Shown here: piece after piece, positions 1-11,938 of the stretch
How positions within the stretch are numbered: position 1 is the stretch's first letter
Layout: the number at the start of each line of letters is the position of its first letter
Origin: Chytriomyces cf. hyalinus JEL632
Taxonomy: Eukaryota; Chytridiomycota; Chytridiomycetes; Chytridiales; Chytriomycetaceae
Direction: 5' to 3'
DNA length: 64,000 nucleotides
Assembly (NCBI GenBank): GCA_025435555.1
Contig: JAIWWG010000002.1
Span: 744,001 to 808,000, forward strand
Made by a program: the position numbers and the translations under genes
The notes under the pieces: model-generated
The model's database searches: none
What the model saw: only the letters and a program-made list of their open reading frames with translations
Told to the model about the DNA's origin: nothing

Positions 1-6
1 GGAATG

Positions 7-1039
7 TCAACTGAGATCACACGATTCCTTCAAAGTGTCACTGGATTCCATGACGTCACACTGAGTTTTCGACACTTTGCAGACTTGATTCACATTTCCA
101 GAAGAAGCATGCAATGAATCCACCGACTTTGCCGCACGCAAGGTTGTCATGGGCGGCTGGGCATTCCGGACATGTCCGAGGGGTGGCAGCGGAGTCCCTT
201 TTGTCTTTTCCGGAACAACTTTCTCAGAGCGCAACCATTTCCTAACGCATTCGACGAGCGCGTCTTCTCGGTCAAACCAGAAATGATCCATTCCATCCAC
301 GATTTCGACTTTCTTGCGTTCGGGAACTGTGTCTGCAAATTGTTGGAAAGCTTTGATTCCTGTAAAGTTGTCGCAGTCTCCTGGAGTGGGTGTTGTTGAT
401 TGTCAGAGATAACAGGAGATTATAGGATCACAACGAATAACGTGCACCCATGATCAGCAGCTTCGGCGTGCTCTGCGGACATGCGCGCAATGCGTCGATA
501 TACTTGTGGCCGTTGCCCATTGTCAAGAACCACATTACGCTCGCAGGAAAGCTGATCGCAACGACGCCTGATGCGATATTGATATGTAAGTTCAAGTCTG
601 CCCAGTGAAGATGTTCAAAACACCAACCAATGCATCCCTCCAATTCCGAGCTCAACGCACAAACTGGGATGGTACCATAACTATATCCAACAAGGACAAA
701 ATACTTTGGATTCAAATCCACGCGCGCTTTGACATATTTACACACAGATGCAAGATCATCCACCTCCCCCGATCCCGAAAACGACCCCCGCCCAGTGCTT
801 TGCCCGACACCCCTGAAGTTGAACCGGACAGTGATAAAGTCTTTTGAAAAGGAGTGGCGCAGCGCTTCGACCACGTTGTTTTGCAGGTTTCCGCCCAGTT
901 TTCCATACGGGTGAGTGAAGATCAGGCAGACGTCTTTGCGGGCAGTGGTGCTTGTGCATGGGACGCCGATGCGGGCTTCGAGGCTGACGTTGTTGGTGGA
1001 TGGGATAAAGACGAGTTGTTCTGGAGGTTGTTGTGGCAT
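7..1039 (-). CDS. alpha/beta-hydrolase fold protein
   Basis: Three exons (1039-628, 567-442, 380-7) give 303 residues. The N-terminal half has the pattern of small cytosolic hydrolases: an early beta strand ending in HPYGKLGG, then FNFRGVGQS, then the nucleophile elbow GYSYG (Ser within G-x-S-x-G). The second half carries a GMDHFW motif that supplies the likely catalytic His. The first intron (568-627, 60 nt) is a multiple of three with no stop and could be read through. I removed it because the flanking exons then join as CIGVVAISFPASV, as expected of the family. The start is the first ATG after an in-frame stop. The substrate cannot be told from sequence. The C-terminal tail after about residue 240 has no recognisable motif. 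Confidence 0.8.
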
Positions 1040-1121
1040 TTTCTATCAAAATATTTTAATAAAATCCATTGCCTTCCCCGACATGATCTTTTTTTTTGGT
1101 TTATTTAGCACTCAACCAGAA

Positions 1122-1842
1122 CTAGAACTGGTTTGCAAAGTACAGCTTGTACGTGTACGGCATGAGACCTTGAAGGGGCGCATCAGTCACGAAGCAGGTC
1201 AACAAGAGCGGTAAAGGAACAGAAAACGCACCCATCGATTGAGCCCGTTTGATAGCTTTCGAAAGCCTTTTTTGGTTCACAATGCTCAACCCAGTCTCCG
1301 TTCGAGGTTTGATGTGTCCGATTTCGGTGACAAAGTCGGACAGCAAGCGAGTGTTCTATATTCGCAAAAAGAGGTATCCATGTGAGATCCCATATTTCGA
1401 TTCGATTCGATTCGATTCGCTTGGGGAGGGGCATATACCTTGTACATGTCCATTGGGTTCAAGTTCAGCACTGCAAAAATATCGACTTTGGGTTCTTTTA
1501 GCTTTGCGGCCTGGTAGAAGCTGGCGTCTTTTTGGTTGAGGTCTTTGGGGTCGTAGGTCTGTGCAGGTTTCGATGACGAGGAGTTTAGAGCAGGGGCATT
1601 GATGCGAAGCGATATCCGTGCATGTGCTTAGATTGCTGGACTGCCCAGATTGACGAGACAAGGGCTGTGTGCATGGATATGCAGGCAAGGTTGTCAGTCA
1701 CCTGGTACGGTTTGAAAAGCCGACGTGGGGGCATGTTTCCACGAGTGAGAATGTCGAGGTCCTTGTTGGCGCCGGTGTAAACGTTTGCCGACGCAGAGCG
1801 CGGGGTGGTTGACAGGCAGCGGCGCACGCACGATTGCAACAT
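1122..1842 (-). CDS. RSM18: mitochondrial small-subunit ribosomal protein bS18m
   Basis: Exons 1842-1702, 1558-1439 and 1355-1122 join in phase 0 and give 164 residues. The start MLQSCVRRCLSTTPRS is a typical mitochondrial targeting peptide. The conserved bS18 core follows: DILTRGNMPPRRLFKPYQ, then NTRLLSDFVTEIGHIKPR with TGLSIVNQKRLSKAIKRA. That is the basic helix that contacts small-subunit rRNA near the platform. A C-terminal extension of about 30 residues (LPLLLTCFVTDAPLQG) goes beyond bacterial S18, as mitochondrial forms often do. It is transcribed in the same direction as the hydrolase and QCR9 on either side. Identification is by motif order; I am confident. Confidence 0.88.
1396..1419. 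repeat. TTCGA pentanucleotide microsatellite
   Basis: Four perfect TTCGA units plus TTCG lie inside the second intron of the mitoribosomal bS18 gene. The 83-nt intron is still well formed around the repeat. Confidence 0.9.
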
Positions 1843-1955
1843 GATTTTATAATAAAAAGTGCAAACTGAATCTCAATATTTATTCAAAGGCAACAGGGCC
1901 ATATAAGACTGATGATCCAGCGTATAGTTATGGGGGGGAACAAGCGCGCAGTGTT

Positions 1956-2310
1956 TTACTGGATGTACTTTGAGCGGATGTCCTTCCATTGACGCTGAGA
2001 GGGAGAGGGCGAGGTTAGCATGGATGAGATAAAGCCCAGTCCCGGCAGCAGCAGCACGCACCCCTTTGTTCCAAGAGTCCCACAGAAACTGCGAACCTTC
2101 GTCGAAGGCAATCTCAAAGACGGCGGCACCGGCAAAGATACCGAGAACAAAGGTAGAACTGCGGCGGAAAAGGACTACACATCAGGCAGCGATGCAGATA
2201 GAATGTGGCAGCGGTATCGATGCGTTGGGGTTACGGAGGAAGAGACGGTGCCGGTTAGTCCTGGAGCTGTGGCAGTGGTGGCAGGTTGACTCACAGTTGA
2301 CGTTGGCCAT
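1956..2310 (-). CDS. QCR9: ubiquinol-cytochrome c reductase subunit 9 (complex III)
   Basis: Three tiny exons (2310-2295, 2174-2062, 1994-1956) join in phase to a 55-residue protein, the usual size of QCR9/UQCR10. It has a short N-terminus, a single membrane span (STFVLGIFAGAAVFEIAFDE) and the family ending SWNKGRQWKDIRSKYIQ. It sits in the inner mitochondrial membrane next to cytochrome c1 and the Rieske protein. The first exon codes only five complete residues (MANVN) and the acceptor is TAG at 2175-2177. The exons are so short that simple open-frame scans miss the gene. The match to the family over the membrane helix and C-terminus makes this a strong call. Confidence 0.88.
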
Positions 2311-2698
2311 TTTTAGTGAACAATCGATTTGTGTGCAAAAGGCAAAAAGAAGCGAGCTTTCGTTGATGGGAACAGCTCCCCCACATGGCCCCACACACAC
2401 GCTGCTGGCCTCCTGAGAAACTTGGCGGCATCATCATGCGTGAATACTAACTTCATGATTCTGCATTCATCTTCTTCTGATTCGTGCACACTGCCTGCTA
2501 CCCACTTCACGCATGGCAGCCTGGTTGGTCCTCATGAGAGGGGAGCTCAGCTAATGCCGCCCTTCCACCTCCCAGTACAACTATGCCGCTTATCAGTAGT
2601 CCGGAAGAATTAGGAACTGGCAAAAGCCGCATCCGATGGATGATCTTCACTCTCGGAACTAAATTAGGAGGTGCAGAACAAACAAAAAAAAATCTCCC
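2311..2698. other. divergent intergenic region QCR9 / AACS
   Basis: These 388 bases separate the start codons of QCR9 (minus) and acetoacetyl-CoA synthetase (plus) and must hold both promoters and 5' leaders. I see no convincing gene. A short A-run (2684-2692) lies just before the AACS start. Confidence 0.6.
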
Positions 2699-5175
2699 AT
2701 GCTAGCCGACGTTTCACACAGCAACTCCTGGGGAGCCTGGCACTGGTCCGAGGCTAACAAGAAACTCTTCCACAGCGAAGCCGCTGACAGCATGACCCAG
2801 TTCCGCCAGTTTGTAAACGCCCGCTTCAACCTGTCCTTCACAACGTACGAAGAACTGCGTGTTTGGTCTGTGACTGAGATCGAGCGGTTCTGGGAGGCCG
2901 TGTGGTACTTTACTGACATGGTTGCCTCGGAGCCGTTCGAGCGAGTGCTGGAGAATGTTCCCATGGCCAAGATTCCCAAATGGTTCCTGGGGAGCAAGCT
3001 CAACTATGCCGAAAACATGCTGTGGGTGATGATTCTGCAACCAGTTTTACCCAATCAGTTGCTAACCTCGCAACGGTTGAATGTAACAGTCGGTTCCGCG
3101 ATGATCGTGTTGCTGTGATCAATGCTGGGGAATCAGGACTCGGAACCAAGCTCACTTATGCGCAGCTGTATGAACAGGTCCGCCAATGCGCAAGCGCTTT
3201 GAAGAAACTCGGCCTCAAGTCTGGCGACGTTGTGTCTGGGTACATTACAAACTCGTCTGAGGCTGTTGTTGCCATGCTCGCAACTGCTTCGATTGGTGCC
3301 ATTTGGTCCTCATGCGCTCCGGATCTTGGGCCCTCAGGCGTGCTGGACAGGTTCGGACAAATTGCGCCCAAGGTCCTCTTCACCGTCAATGCGGTTCTGT
3401 ACAACGGCAAAGTCCACAGTCACATGGACAAGGCTAAAACAGTTGCTGCAGGACTGCCAACCTTGACGAAAGTTGTTGTCATCAACTCAGCCAACTTCGA
3501 ATTTAACCCATCGGATATTGTGAAAGGGTATGGCTGTCTAGTTTAATTGCGGGTGCGGATGTGTGCTGATTTGGGGCTGTGTTGGTCCAATTAACAGTCA
3601 ATCGTACGAAGAATTCATGGCTACCGCTGGAAAAGACGAACTTGTCTTTGAGCAGCTTCCCTTCTCTCACCCGCTTTTCGTCTTGTACTCTTCCGGAACT
3701 ACAGGCAAGCCAAAATGCATTGTGCACTCTGGTGCGGGTGTTCTTCTCCAACACAAAAAGGAGCATATTATCCACGGTGGAATGAAACGAGAAGATGTGT
3801 TCTTCTACTACTCAACAACATCATGGGTACAAAATTGCAAACCTTCCTTTCCATTGCCACCTTCCCTTTGAATAACCTTCTTTTTAACCAGATGATGTGG
3901 CAATGGCTCGTCGGAGGACTTGCAACTGGCTGCACCATCATCACCTACGACGGCAGTCCCTTCAAAAGCTCCGGCACACGTCTCTGGGACCTTGCTGATG
4001 AACTAAAAATTACGCATTTTGGAGTCTCCGCAAAATACCTGCAAACCGTGCAGGAACTGAAACAGGAACCCATTGTTTCGCACGACTTGAGCTCCATCAA
4101 AGTCATTTACTCCACGGGATCACCGCTGCACCCTGAGCAGTTTGACTATGTCTATTCAAAGATTAAGACGGATGTTGTTTTGGGATCTATCACTGGAGGC
4201 ACGGATATTTGTAGTCTGTTTGCCGGCCACAACGTGGAGGGCCCAGTGCACCGTGGAGAAATTCAATGCCGCTCGCTTGGAATGGCGATTGAGGCTTGGA
4301 ACGATGAAGGAAAACCAGTGCTCGGACAGCCTGGAGATTTAGTCTGTAAGTCTAAATTTCTTTTGATCATCCAAGTTTTTGAGTTTTCCTTAACTGTTTG
4401 AAAAAAACTTTCCAGGCGTGAAACCCTTCCCTTGCATGCCCGTCTACTTTTGGGACGACGCGTCTGGCGAAAAGTACCACAACGCCTACTTTGCAAACTT
4501 TGAAAACGTTTGGTACCACGGCGACTTTATGGATGTGAACCCGAGCACTGGTGGTGTTGTTATGCTTGGTCGCAGGTTTTTAGATTTGTTTACCCTTTCG
4601 AAACAATGGGTATTTACTTTTCTCTTATTAAGTGACGGAACTCTGAAGCCAAACGGTGTCCGTTTCGGAAGCGCAGACCTTTACAATGTCATGGTTGCTC
4701 ACTTTATCACTCAAGTGCCCGACTCTCTTGTGGTAACGGAAAAAAACGCAAAATCAACTCCCTCCTTCAAATGCTGAAAATAAATAAATTACACAGGTGG
4801 GACAGCCTTACAAAGGCGATGAACGCGTCATCATGTTCTGTAAAATGGCCGCCGGCCAACCCCTTGACGCGGATCTCGAGAAAAAAATCAAAACAAAAAT
4901 TCGTGAAGAACTTTCTGCAAGGTGAATACATACCCTCCACTTGCCTGTACACTTACACACTGGTTTCTTACTCCGTCCCTTCCTTTGCTAGACACGTGCC
5001 TGCTGTGATCCTCCCGATTGCGGACATCCCGTACACCCTGACAGGAAAGAAAGTGGAAATCGCCGTCAAAAAGATTCTCAAGGGCGAAACTAAGCTGACG
5101 CGTTCGGCACTTGCAAACCCAGATTCTTTAGACTTGTACATTGAGCTCTATAATTCAACGCTCATGAACCAGTAA
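2699..5175 (+). CDS. AACS: acetoacetyl-CoA synthetase
   Basis: Eight exons (2699-3021, 3090-3527, 3598-3826, 3892-4345, 4416-4575, 4633-4732, 4797-4921, 4992-5175) give 670 residues, close to the 672 of the human enzyme. The cytosolic enzyme makes acetoacetyl-CoA from acetoacetate, CoA and ATP, feeding sterol and lipid synthesis. Visible landmarks are the N-terminal ACS domain (KLNYAENML), ASIGAIWSS, the P-loop-like YSSGTTGKPK (A3 motif), TTSWMMWQW, the ITGGTD substrate region, the YHGDF motif and the C-terminal PYTLTGKKVEIAVKK with the catalytic Lys. The start is the first ATG of the open frame, and total length supports it. Every intron is 57-70 nt with GT-AG ends. Confidence 0.96.
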
Positions 5176-5644
5176 TGGTTTTTTTTCTTTTTCCTAAGTA
5201 TTTGTTGTGTTTTGGTCCATTGGCCTGGGTCTCTTTTTCTCAACGTGTCGTATTGGACAGATATGCAAATAAACTTGCATGAATTTGATCAGGTTTCCAT
5301 GGGTGCCATCCAGTTACTCCGCAGATTGAACCTTTTCACCCAGCTCAGCGACTCTTCGGGAAATCAATAGTAATATATTCAGCTTCACCAGACAGGCGGA
5401 AAAAAGAAAATCTTGCAGGCAGTGCGGGGAATGGGGGGAAGTAGGTGCATAGATGGAGTGAGTAGAGGAGTCAAAGGAAAAATGAAAAAACAATATAAGC
5501 AAAACACCTACAAAAATGTAAAATAAAAAAAAAAATTCGAGGAGACCATCAAAAAAGGCAAACCATTCACCATCGCATCACATCAAGTAAGAAAAATGTA
5601 GAGTATATCAAACGAAAAAGAAGAAAATAAAGATATTTCATAAC
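5176..5644. other. convergent 3' region AACS / importin beta
   Basis: These 469 bases lie between two convergent stop codons. They hold AATAAA-type signals: a plus-strand AATAAA near 5268 that is likely for AACS, and A-rich sequence around 5520-5640 for both genes. No gene is seen. Confidence 0.6.
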
Positions 5645-8167
5645 TTAAATGGCTGCAGCCAATTGCCGCTTAACGCGAGTCTTTGCCCACTTGCCGACAT
5701 CTTGACCCTTTGGATTGTAGTACATTCCCCGGAGCTCTTTCAGCAGCTTGTCCACCCATGGCATTGAGTAGAACCGTGCCATACTTCCTGGTGGGAATGC
5801 GTCGGCAAGATCTCCGATAAGGCCTCCCATGGTGATTGCAACTTCCTCAGAGTGCTCGTCATCAAACACAATGCTTTGCATGAAGACAAACATCTTTTCC
5901 ACATAAGGCGCGAGAAGTTGAGCTGTACGACAGAAAAATGCGCAGGTAAGTATTCCGCCTCATCAGGATAATTACAGATCTTCTCACCTTTTTGACCAGT
6001 GGTCAAACCTTGTGTGATGCCCACGTAGGCTTCGGTGATTCCTTCACGCAGCATGTTGGCATACTCAATTTGGTCAAACGAGCGGTCCTGATAACGTAAA
6101 ATGGTTCAGAATCAAACTCAGACGAGAATTTTGAGACACTCACCTGGGGAACAGTGATAACCAAAGCAACAGCCTCGTCCACAATCTGCATTACAGGTGC
6201 AACAAATCTCTCAAATTCTGAACCGATTGCGATTGCAATGTCACCAAACGTCGAGAGGATAGCCGGTTTGACTGATCGATCAAGAATAGGTGATTTCAGG
6301 TTCTCCACTAGGCCGTTCATGTATTCAGGGCAGTAAGGCAGGATCTGCTCGTTTAAGGCACGGCAGATGTCTCCAATCAGACCAACGGCAATTGCCGTCA
6401 TTTGGTGGTCTTGCGGGTTTTGAAGGGAGCGCACAAGGTGAGGGCTGAAGTCGTTCATGTAGCGGACAAAGTCACCATCAACGGCTGGGGAAAAAGACTT
6501 GATTAGCGAACATCCACCAACCTAAAAAATGGTAATACTACAATACCACTGGTGAGCGAGCTGATGACAATGAAGCAGTCTTCCAGAACAGTGGAGTTGC
6601 GCTGGGAAGAAGTCAGAATTTGGAGAATGGTGACCATAATAGAGTCAGCGACAGGGGCAATCATGTTCGACATCCTTCGAATAATGTTCTGGAAACAAAC
6701 ACACAATGAGCAAATGAAGGCATTTTCTTGGGCGTCATGGACATTACCGTCAGAACACTGCAGATGTTTGCCTGCAGCTCTTGCAGAGTTGTGCGGTCAT
6801 CGTGGCTAACAACTTCACGCTGAAAGTGAGATTATCAGCAACAAACACAATAACCCAATTCGGAAACGAACCTGCATCGCAACGGTTCCGTTCAGACGCG
6901 ACAGCATTTCGGCAGCAAGGCGTTCAACAGTTCCGAAACAGTCTTTTGCACAAGTGCTGACTAAGGTTGCAATGGCTTCGTAAACGGTAGCCTTCAAGTT
7001 GGCGTCGGACTTATCGTTGACACAGTTCAGCAATGTGGAGATGAGACCATCAAAGTATTGCGACAAGGGGTAGGACGCCACATCAGTGTCTTCCCCAGCC
7101 ATATGCTCAGCAAGGTTCACAATGCACCAGGCGCAGTTTGAAGCAACACGAGGCTGGTCAGTCAAACCTCCAACCACAACAGAAATCAGCGCATGAAGCT
7201 GTTCTGCTTTCACTGTTTCCGGCGTCATCATTTCAGAGATACGTCCCAAAGTCCAAGCAGTAGTGTCCTTCACTTGAACTTGAGAGTCCTTCATCATGGC
7301 GACAAAGAATGGCAAGGCTTGCTCAATAAGTGGAGCCAACGTCTCATGTTTTGGTCCGTCAAGGATAGAACCTAAAGTTCGAACGATCAGTGAAATAAAC
7401 TTGGCATCAACGGATGGAACAAAGTTGACCAACCAAACGCCATGACAGCCGCTTCCCTGTACTTCCAGTCGGTACTCTGCAAGTGAGCCTGAACCCATGG
7501 CAGAACTAGTCCCACAATGTCATCGCTGAAGACATTCGCGAGGAGAGTCAAACATGTGGCAGCCGCCATAGAAATGTTCCACTCGTCTTCATCATCATCT
7601 TCCTCCTGTTTTTACGATGTTGAGAAAACGCAATCATCATCAAAACGGTATGAGCAATTACCTTCTTGGTCAAGAGGAACAGAAGGACTGAAACAAGCTT
7701 TTGTCCGACAGGGCGCGCAAAGTCGTGAACAGGGTAGGGCGTGAAGTCTGAGCTGTGCTCACCAGCCATGTTATCGGCAAGTCTGGTAGCTTCTTCTTCG
7801 CAGACAGTTGACCAGAATTCAACAGATTGCATTGCCACACGTTCGTTTGGAGATTGCATTCCATCAATGGTGAGCTGGACAGGCGCATTACGTTAATAAG
7901 CAGGCAACAGTTCTTTCACCTGAACATCATACCCCGTATAATGCCTGCGCCATGTAGTTGGGCATTTTATCGTAGTACAGTTGAACGATTTTGACGAGAC
8001 ATTCGAAGGATGCGACCTGGACATCTTCGTCCGAACTGATGGTAGCTTCGCACACAATCTGCATAATGTAGTTACGCTCGCCCTCATGCTCAAAGTTCTT
8101 CTTGACAAACTCAAGAGAGTTCCAGAGAGATTTCAGTGCAGCGAGACGAACTCGTTGGCTAAAAACG

Positions 8168-8198
<31 letters not shown>

Positions 8199-9332
8199 AA
8201 CATTAGCCACGTTGCTGGTGAGCTAACTGGGACACCAATCGCAAAGAAAGAATCGTACTTTGCTTCTTCTTTGCGTGCACCTTGGACGACGGCAGTCAGA
8301 ATCATATTTGAGACATCTTGAAGAACAAGAGGGTCCTGTCAAAAACAAAAATCAACGCCCAGTCAGCACACTTCCAGGAAAAGGTGAAGATGATGAACTG
8401 TGACGTACAATTGTTTCGCAGATAAAACCGATGGCTTGCAGAGTTGCCTCTTTGGTGTTGTCATCCGGCAGAGTAACATTCTGAACAAGGATGTTGATCA
8501 GATCAGGCCATTCTTGACGTGGCAGTTCAATGTCAGCAACGGCGGCAATGACTTGGGCGGCAGCGAAACCGGGAGCTTTGTGCGAGGAAGAGAGCGAGCG
8601 CAGCAACTGAAGATAGACAGGAAAAACATGAGCATCAGAATCCAATCAATTGAATAGATACGGGACACGAGTCCGAAAGGAGGGGGGGCACCCTTCGCGT
8701 GTCCGGGCTTTCGTGTCAAATGAAGGCAGTAGATTTACTCACACCATCCTTGATGACTTTCCGCTGGTTCTGATCCATCTGCAACCAACGAGCGGTAAAC
8801 TCGGAACGAATGCTTTCATCCTAATGCCGGGGAGAGAGCCGTTAATGCCCAGCCGGCAATATAAGCAATACAAAAACAAAGTCGCCACCTTTGCCGACAA
8901 GGCATTCTTCATTGCAATACCGGCCGAGCGCCTGATATCAATCTGTGACGCTTCGGACGAGAGCTCTTGTCCGAGGAGGAACATGTACTGGGCCTGTTGA
9001 GTATTGGTCAGCGTCAACGCACATCAGGGCACAGCCACTGGACATAAATATCGAAGAGAAGCAACATACGAAGGACTCGCGCGCAAGAGTTTCAAGTTGA
9101 CGCTCGGCGTCCTCGCGGGTAGCGACATCTGGAGAGACGAGGTGAGAAAGGGGGAGGTCAGTGTCAGTTCCCCCACTCTATTCGGGACGTGTCCGGTCGC
9201 AGGTCCCACGTGCCGTGAGCTGACTTCCACGGAGCGCATGCAGCACTCCCACCAAGGGATGCCCCTCCCGCCACAAGACTCAGGCTTACCTGGGGAAAGC
9301 GTCCGTGAGAGAAGCTCGCTGATGGAAAGCAT
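5645..9332 (-). CDS. KPNB1: importin subunit beta-1 (karyopherin beta 1)
   Basis: Fifteen exons (9332-9290, 9128-9070, 8993-8889, 8820-8743, 8606-8409, 8335-8259, 8158-7933, 7874-7662, 7605-7434, 7371-6872, 6819-6748, 6688-6547, 6484-6144, 6087-5988, 5922-5645) join in phase to 867 residues, the family length. It is the HEAT-repeat carrier that binds importin alpha or cargo and is released by RanGTP. The N-terminal importin-beta domain is present (AERQLETLARESFAQYMFLL, RRSAGIAMKNALSAK), then HEAT helices with the acidic loop EEDDDEDEWN after repeat 8, and WKYREAAVMAFGSILDGP. An in-frame ATG lies two codons upstream at 9338 and either may be used. The intron at 8159-8258 holds a 30-base A run. 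Confidence 0.97.
8168..8197. repeat. poly-A tract, 30 bases, within an importin beta intron
   Basis: An uninterrupted run of 30 A on the plus strand, hence poly-T on the coding strand, makes up part of the polypyrimidine stretch before the acceptor at 8159. Confidence 0.9.
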
Positions 9333-9503
9333 GGTCATACTTCGGGTGAGGGAAAAGAAAAAAGACGGCTTCGAATCAAATGGCAAAAATTGGGTTTTGG
9401 GACCAAGCAACAGTAAAAAACAGCAATCACGGAAAAGTGTCCGACCTTTTTATTGCCACAGACACTTTTATCCGTTTTCCCGCATTCGCTGCATAAACAC
9501 ACC

Positions 9504-10728
9504 TCACTCTTCGTTCAGCTTGTAGTAGTTCACGTAGAATGAGTATATCCCGCATATGATAAAGATGACAGCCCCAACAATCGTGACTGCGAGGTGGGTG
9601 TGAGTTAGATACTCACAGCGCAATAATGCCCACACTGCAATGCAAAAGGGCAATTCTAATGCAAGATTCATTGTTACCTGTTCTTACGCTGATCTTTGAT
9701 GCCAAGAGCCTCCCGCCAATCACTGCAACGGCTGAACACAGGGCATGGCCAATAAGACTACCAATCGTCACCCACCAGAAATCTTCAGCTCCTGCGAGTG
9801 CAATCGCTGAAAAAAAAAAGCGCAGGTATGTTTAGAGTGACGCATGAAAAATGTCATCACTCCTCCTCATCCACTAAGACACCCCGTTTCATATCCTCCT
9901 GTTACCGACGCCAAGAAAAGTAACCAAATGCATCCTTTATAATTTCGAAAGCGCGATGGGCCAATGCGAACGCCAGTTCTGTGAAGTCCGTGCCCACAGC
10001 ATGTATCCGCCAGTTTAAGTGGGCAAAACACAACCGCCCCGTGGAAGCAAACAAGCCAGAGTGAAATTCACAAATCATACTCACTTGCGATTTGAGATCG
10101 GTCTCCCCATTCCGCCAAGAACGTGAGAACAAAGGTCTGAATAAACACAGCCGAAAAGAAGTAGTTGGCAATATTCTGGGCCCCCGACTTGAGTCTGTCC
10201 AAGGTGGCCAAGTCTTTCTTTTGAGCAGCAGTCACGCCACCAGCTTCCATCAGGTCGTCTCTTTCCCTGTCCGCCTCGTCCTTGCCTTCCTTCTCCTTAG
10301 CAATTAGTTCGGCTGATACTTCTTCCAGCTCGTCATTGCCCTCAGTGTCATCCATGTGATATCCGTCCCACAGCATTTTGAAGCCAAAGACGATAAACAG
10401 CCCGGCGGCAGCAAACTGGGTGTACTCCTTGCTGAGGACGTTGGGCAGGAAGTGGCCAAACAATGCAGACAGGACCGTCATAACTCCAAGAGCACTGATG
10501 GCCGCGAAGAAGATGACTAGACGCGGGTTGGTCATGGCCATAACTGCAGCAATGAGAAACGTCTTATCGCCAATCTCGGACACAACAATCACGGCAAAGC
10601 TCATCCAGAGCGACTGAGCGAATTCGAATAGAGCAAGAGTGGGTGTGTTGTTGGGTGTTAGTCGTTACTGGGATTCGCCGGTGGGGAAGGTTAGGTGCAC
10701 CCACCTGCAGCGACACACTTGATATCAT
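9504..10728 (-). CDS. GDT1: GDT1 / TMEM165 family Golgi Mn2+/Ca2+ transporter
   Basis: Four exons (10728-10705, 10613-10085, 9806-9678, 9586-9504) give 254 residues. The family's two signature copies are present: VVSEIGDKTFLIAA (E-x-G-D-K-T) in the first half and LAEWGDRSQIATIALAG (E-W-G-D-R-S) in the second. These acidic motifs form the cation path. About seven hydrophobic segments are seen, with an acidic/basic loop (EEVSAELIAKEKEGKDEADR) between the halves. Known members supply the Golgi with Mn2+ for glycosylation. The eight-residue first exon MISSVSLQ was found by phase. The third intron is the longest here (278 nt). The start is 47 bases from that of METTL6 on the other strand. Confidence 0.93.
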
Positions 10729-10775
10729 TTCAGTTAGTTTTACGATTTTATTGCTTTTTGTTTTGATTCATTGAG
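10729..10775. promoter_or_regulatory. bidirectional upstream region GDT1 / METTL6
   Basis: Only 47 bases separate the two divergent start codons, so promoter elements and 5' leaders of both genes must overlap or extend into the coding regions. The segment is T-rich on the plus strand (for example 10737-10760). The inference is from spacing alone. Confidence 0.55.
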
Positions 10776-11938
10776 ATGGATCCCACCGTCAAAAAGGTCG
10801 AAAACCGGACAATCGATGACGAAAAGCAGGCGGAAATCAATCGCATCTTGAAGGCGCATGCCGAAAAGCCAGTGTCAGACTTCATGAAGGCTAAGCTGAT
10901 CGCCGAGGCCCCCAAGAACTGGGACCTCTTCTACAAACGCAACACCACAAACTTCTTCAAGGATCGGCATTGGACTTGGAGAGAGTTCCCCGAGTTGGTC
11001 GAGAGCGAGACTTGGGCCACCGGCGCACGGCTTCTTGAGGTGGGCTGTGGTGTGGGAAATTTTGTATGGCCACTGTTGGGTGGGTAGTCTGCTTTGCGTG
11101 TGTCTGTATTGCCTTGCTGATGATTTCCATGTCGCTGCAGAACAAAACAAGGCCATGTTTATCTACGGTGACTGCTGTGTTTTCGACCATTTGTCCGTTC
11201 ACCTTTTCTGACTCTTCTCCCCAGCCTGCGACTTTTCAACACGGTAACATACATTGCACCGAGTTGCAATGTCTTGATTTGACTCTGGGACCATAGAAAA
11301 TAACCATGCCACAATAATTAGCGCCGTCAACTTTGTGAAGGAGAACGAGTCTTATACCGATGAGCGAATGAAGGCCTTTGTCTGCGATTTAACTGCAAAT
11401 CCTATCACGGAAAACGTTCCAGCTGCATCACTCGACTTTGTTACAGCTATTTTCTGCCTCAGCGCGATTCCTCCAAGGTGACATTACCTGTGCTGTATGA
11501 CAACAAATCATGTCTCTGAAAAAAACGGACTACAATTTCAGCAAGCTTGAATACGCAGTGCAAAATATTGCCTCCGTGCTCAAATCAGGCGGCGTGGTTC
11601 TTTTTCGAGACTATGGGCTTTATGATGAAGCCGAGTTGCGTTTTAAACCGGGCCACATGATGGTACGCGTTCACAAACCCTCCTGGGTTTTTTTTATGTT
11701 TGTTTATTTTGCGACTACTTCTTTTTTGGCTGATAATCAAAATTAGGACGATCATTTCTATATGCGTCAAGACGGCACATTCTCCGTCTACTTCTCGTTG
11801 GAGCAAATCGAAAAACTATTTGTTGACGCAGGATTCGCGGTTGAGGAAAACTGTTATGTTACGAAAGAGGTTGAGAATCGAAAACGCGAGATCAAGATGG
11901 AGCGGATTTGGGTGCAATCCAAGTTTCGAAAAATCTGA
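10776..11938 (+). CDS. METTL6: METTL6-type tRNA m3C methyltransferase
   Basis: Six exons (10776-11079, 11141-11167, 11225-11243, 11322-11477, 11542-11662, 11747-11938) give 272 residues. Family marks are NWDLFYKRNTTNFFKDRHW, the SAM-binding motif LLEVGCGVGNFVWPLL, FIYACDFSTRAVNFVKEN, then the catalytic-domain stretch GGVVLFRDYGLYDEAELRFK and MDDHFYMRQDGTFSVYF. This subfamily methylates C32 of serine tRNAs to 3-methylcytidine. METTL2 and METTL8 are related, but the compact length without extra N-terminal sequence fits METTL6 best. The third exon is only 19 nt and the second 27 nt, yet both are needed to rebuild the conserved Y-A-C-D-F-S motif. Confidence 0.93.

Noticed and set aside
9591-9640. 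Mini-exon in the GDT1 gene reading VWALLR
   Set aside because: It has splice-like borders, but including it inserts residues absent from the family. Skipping it gives the conserved ISVRTVTIVG directly.
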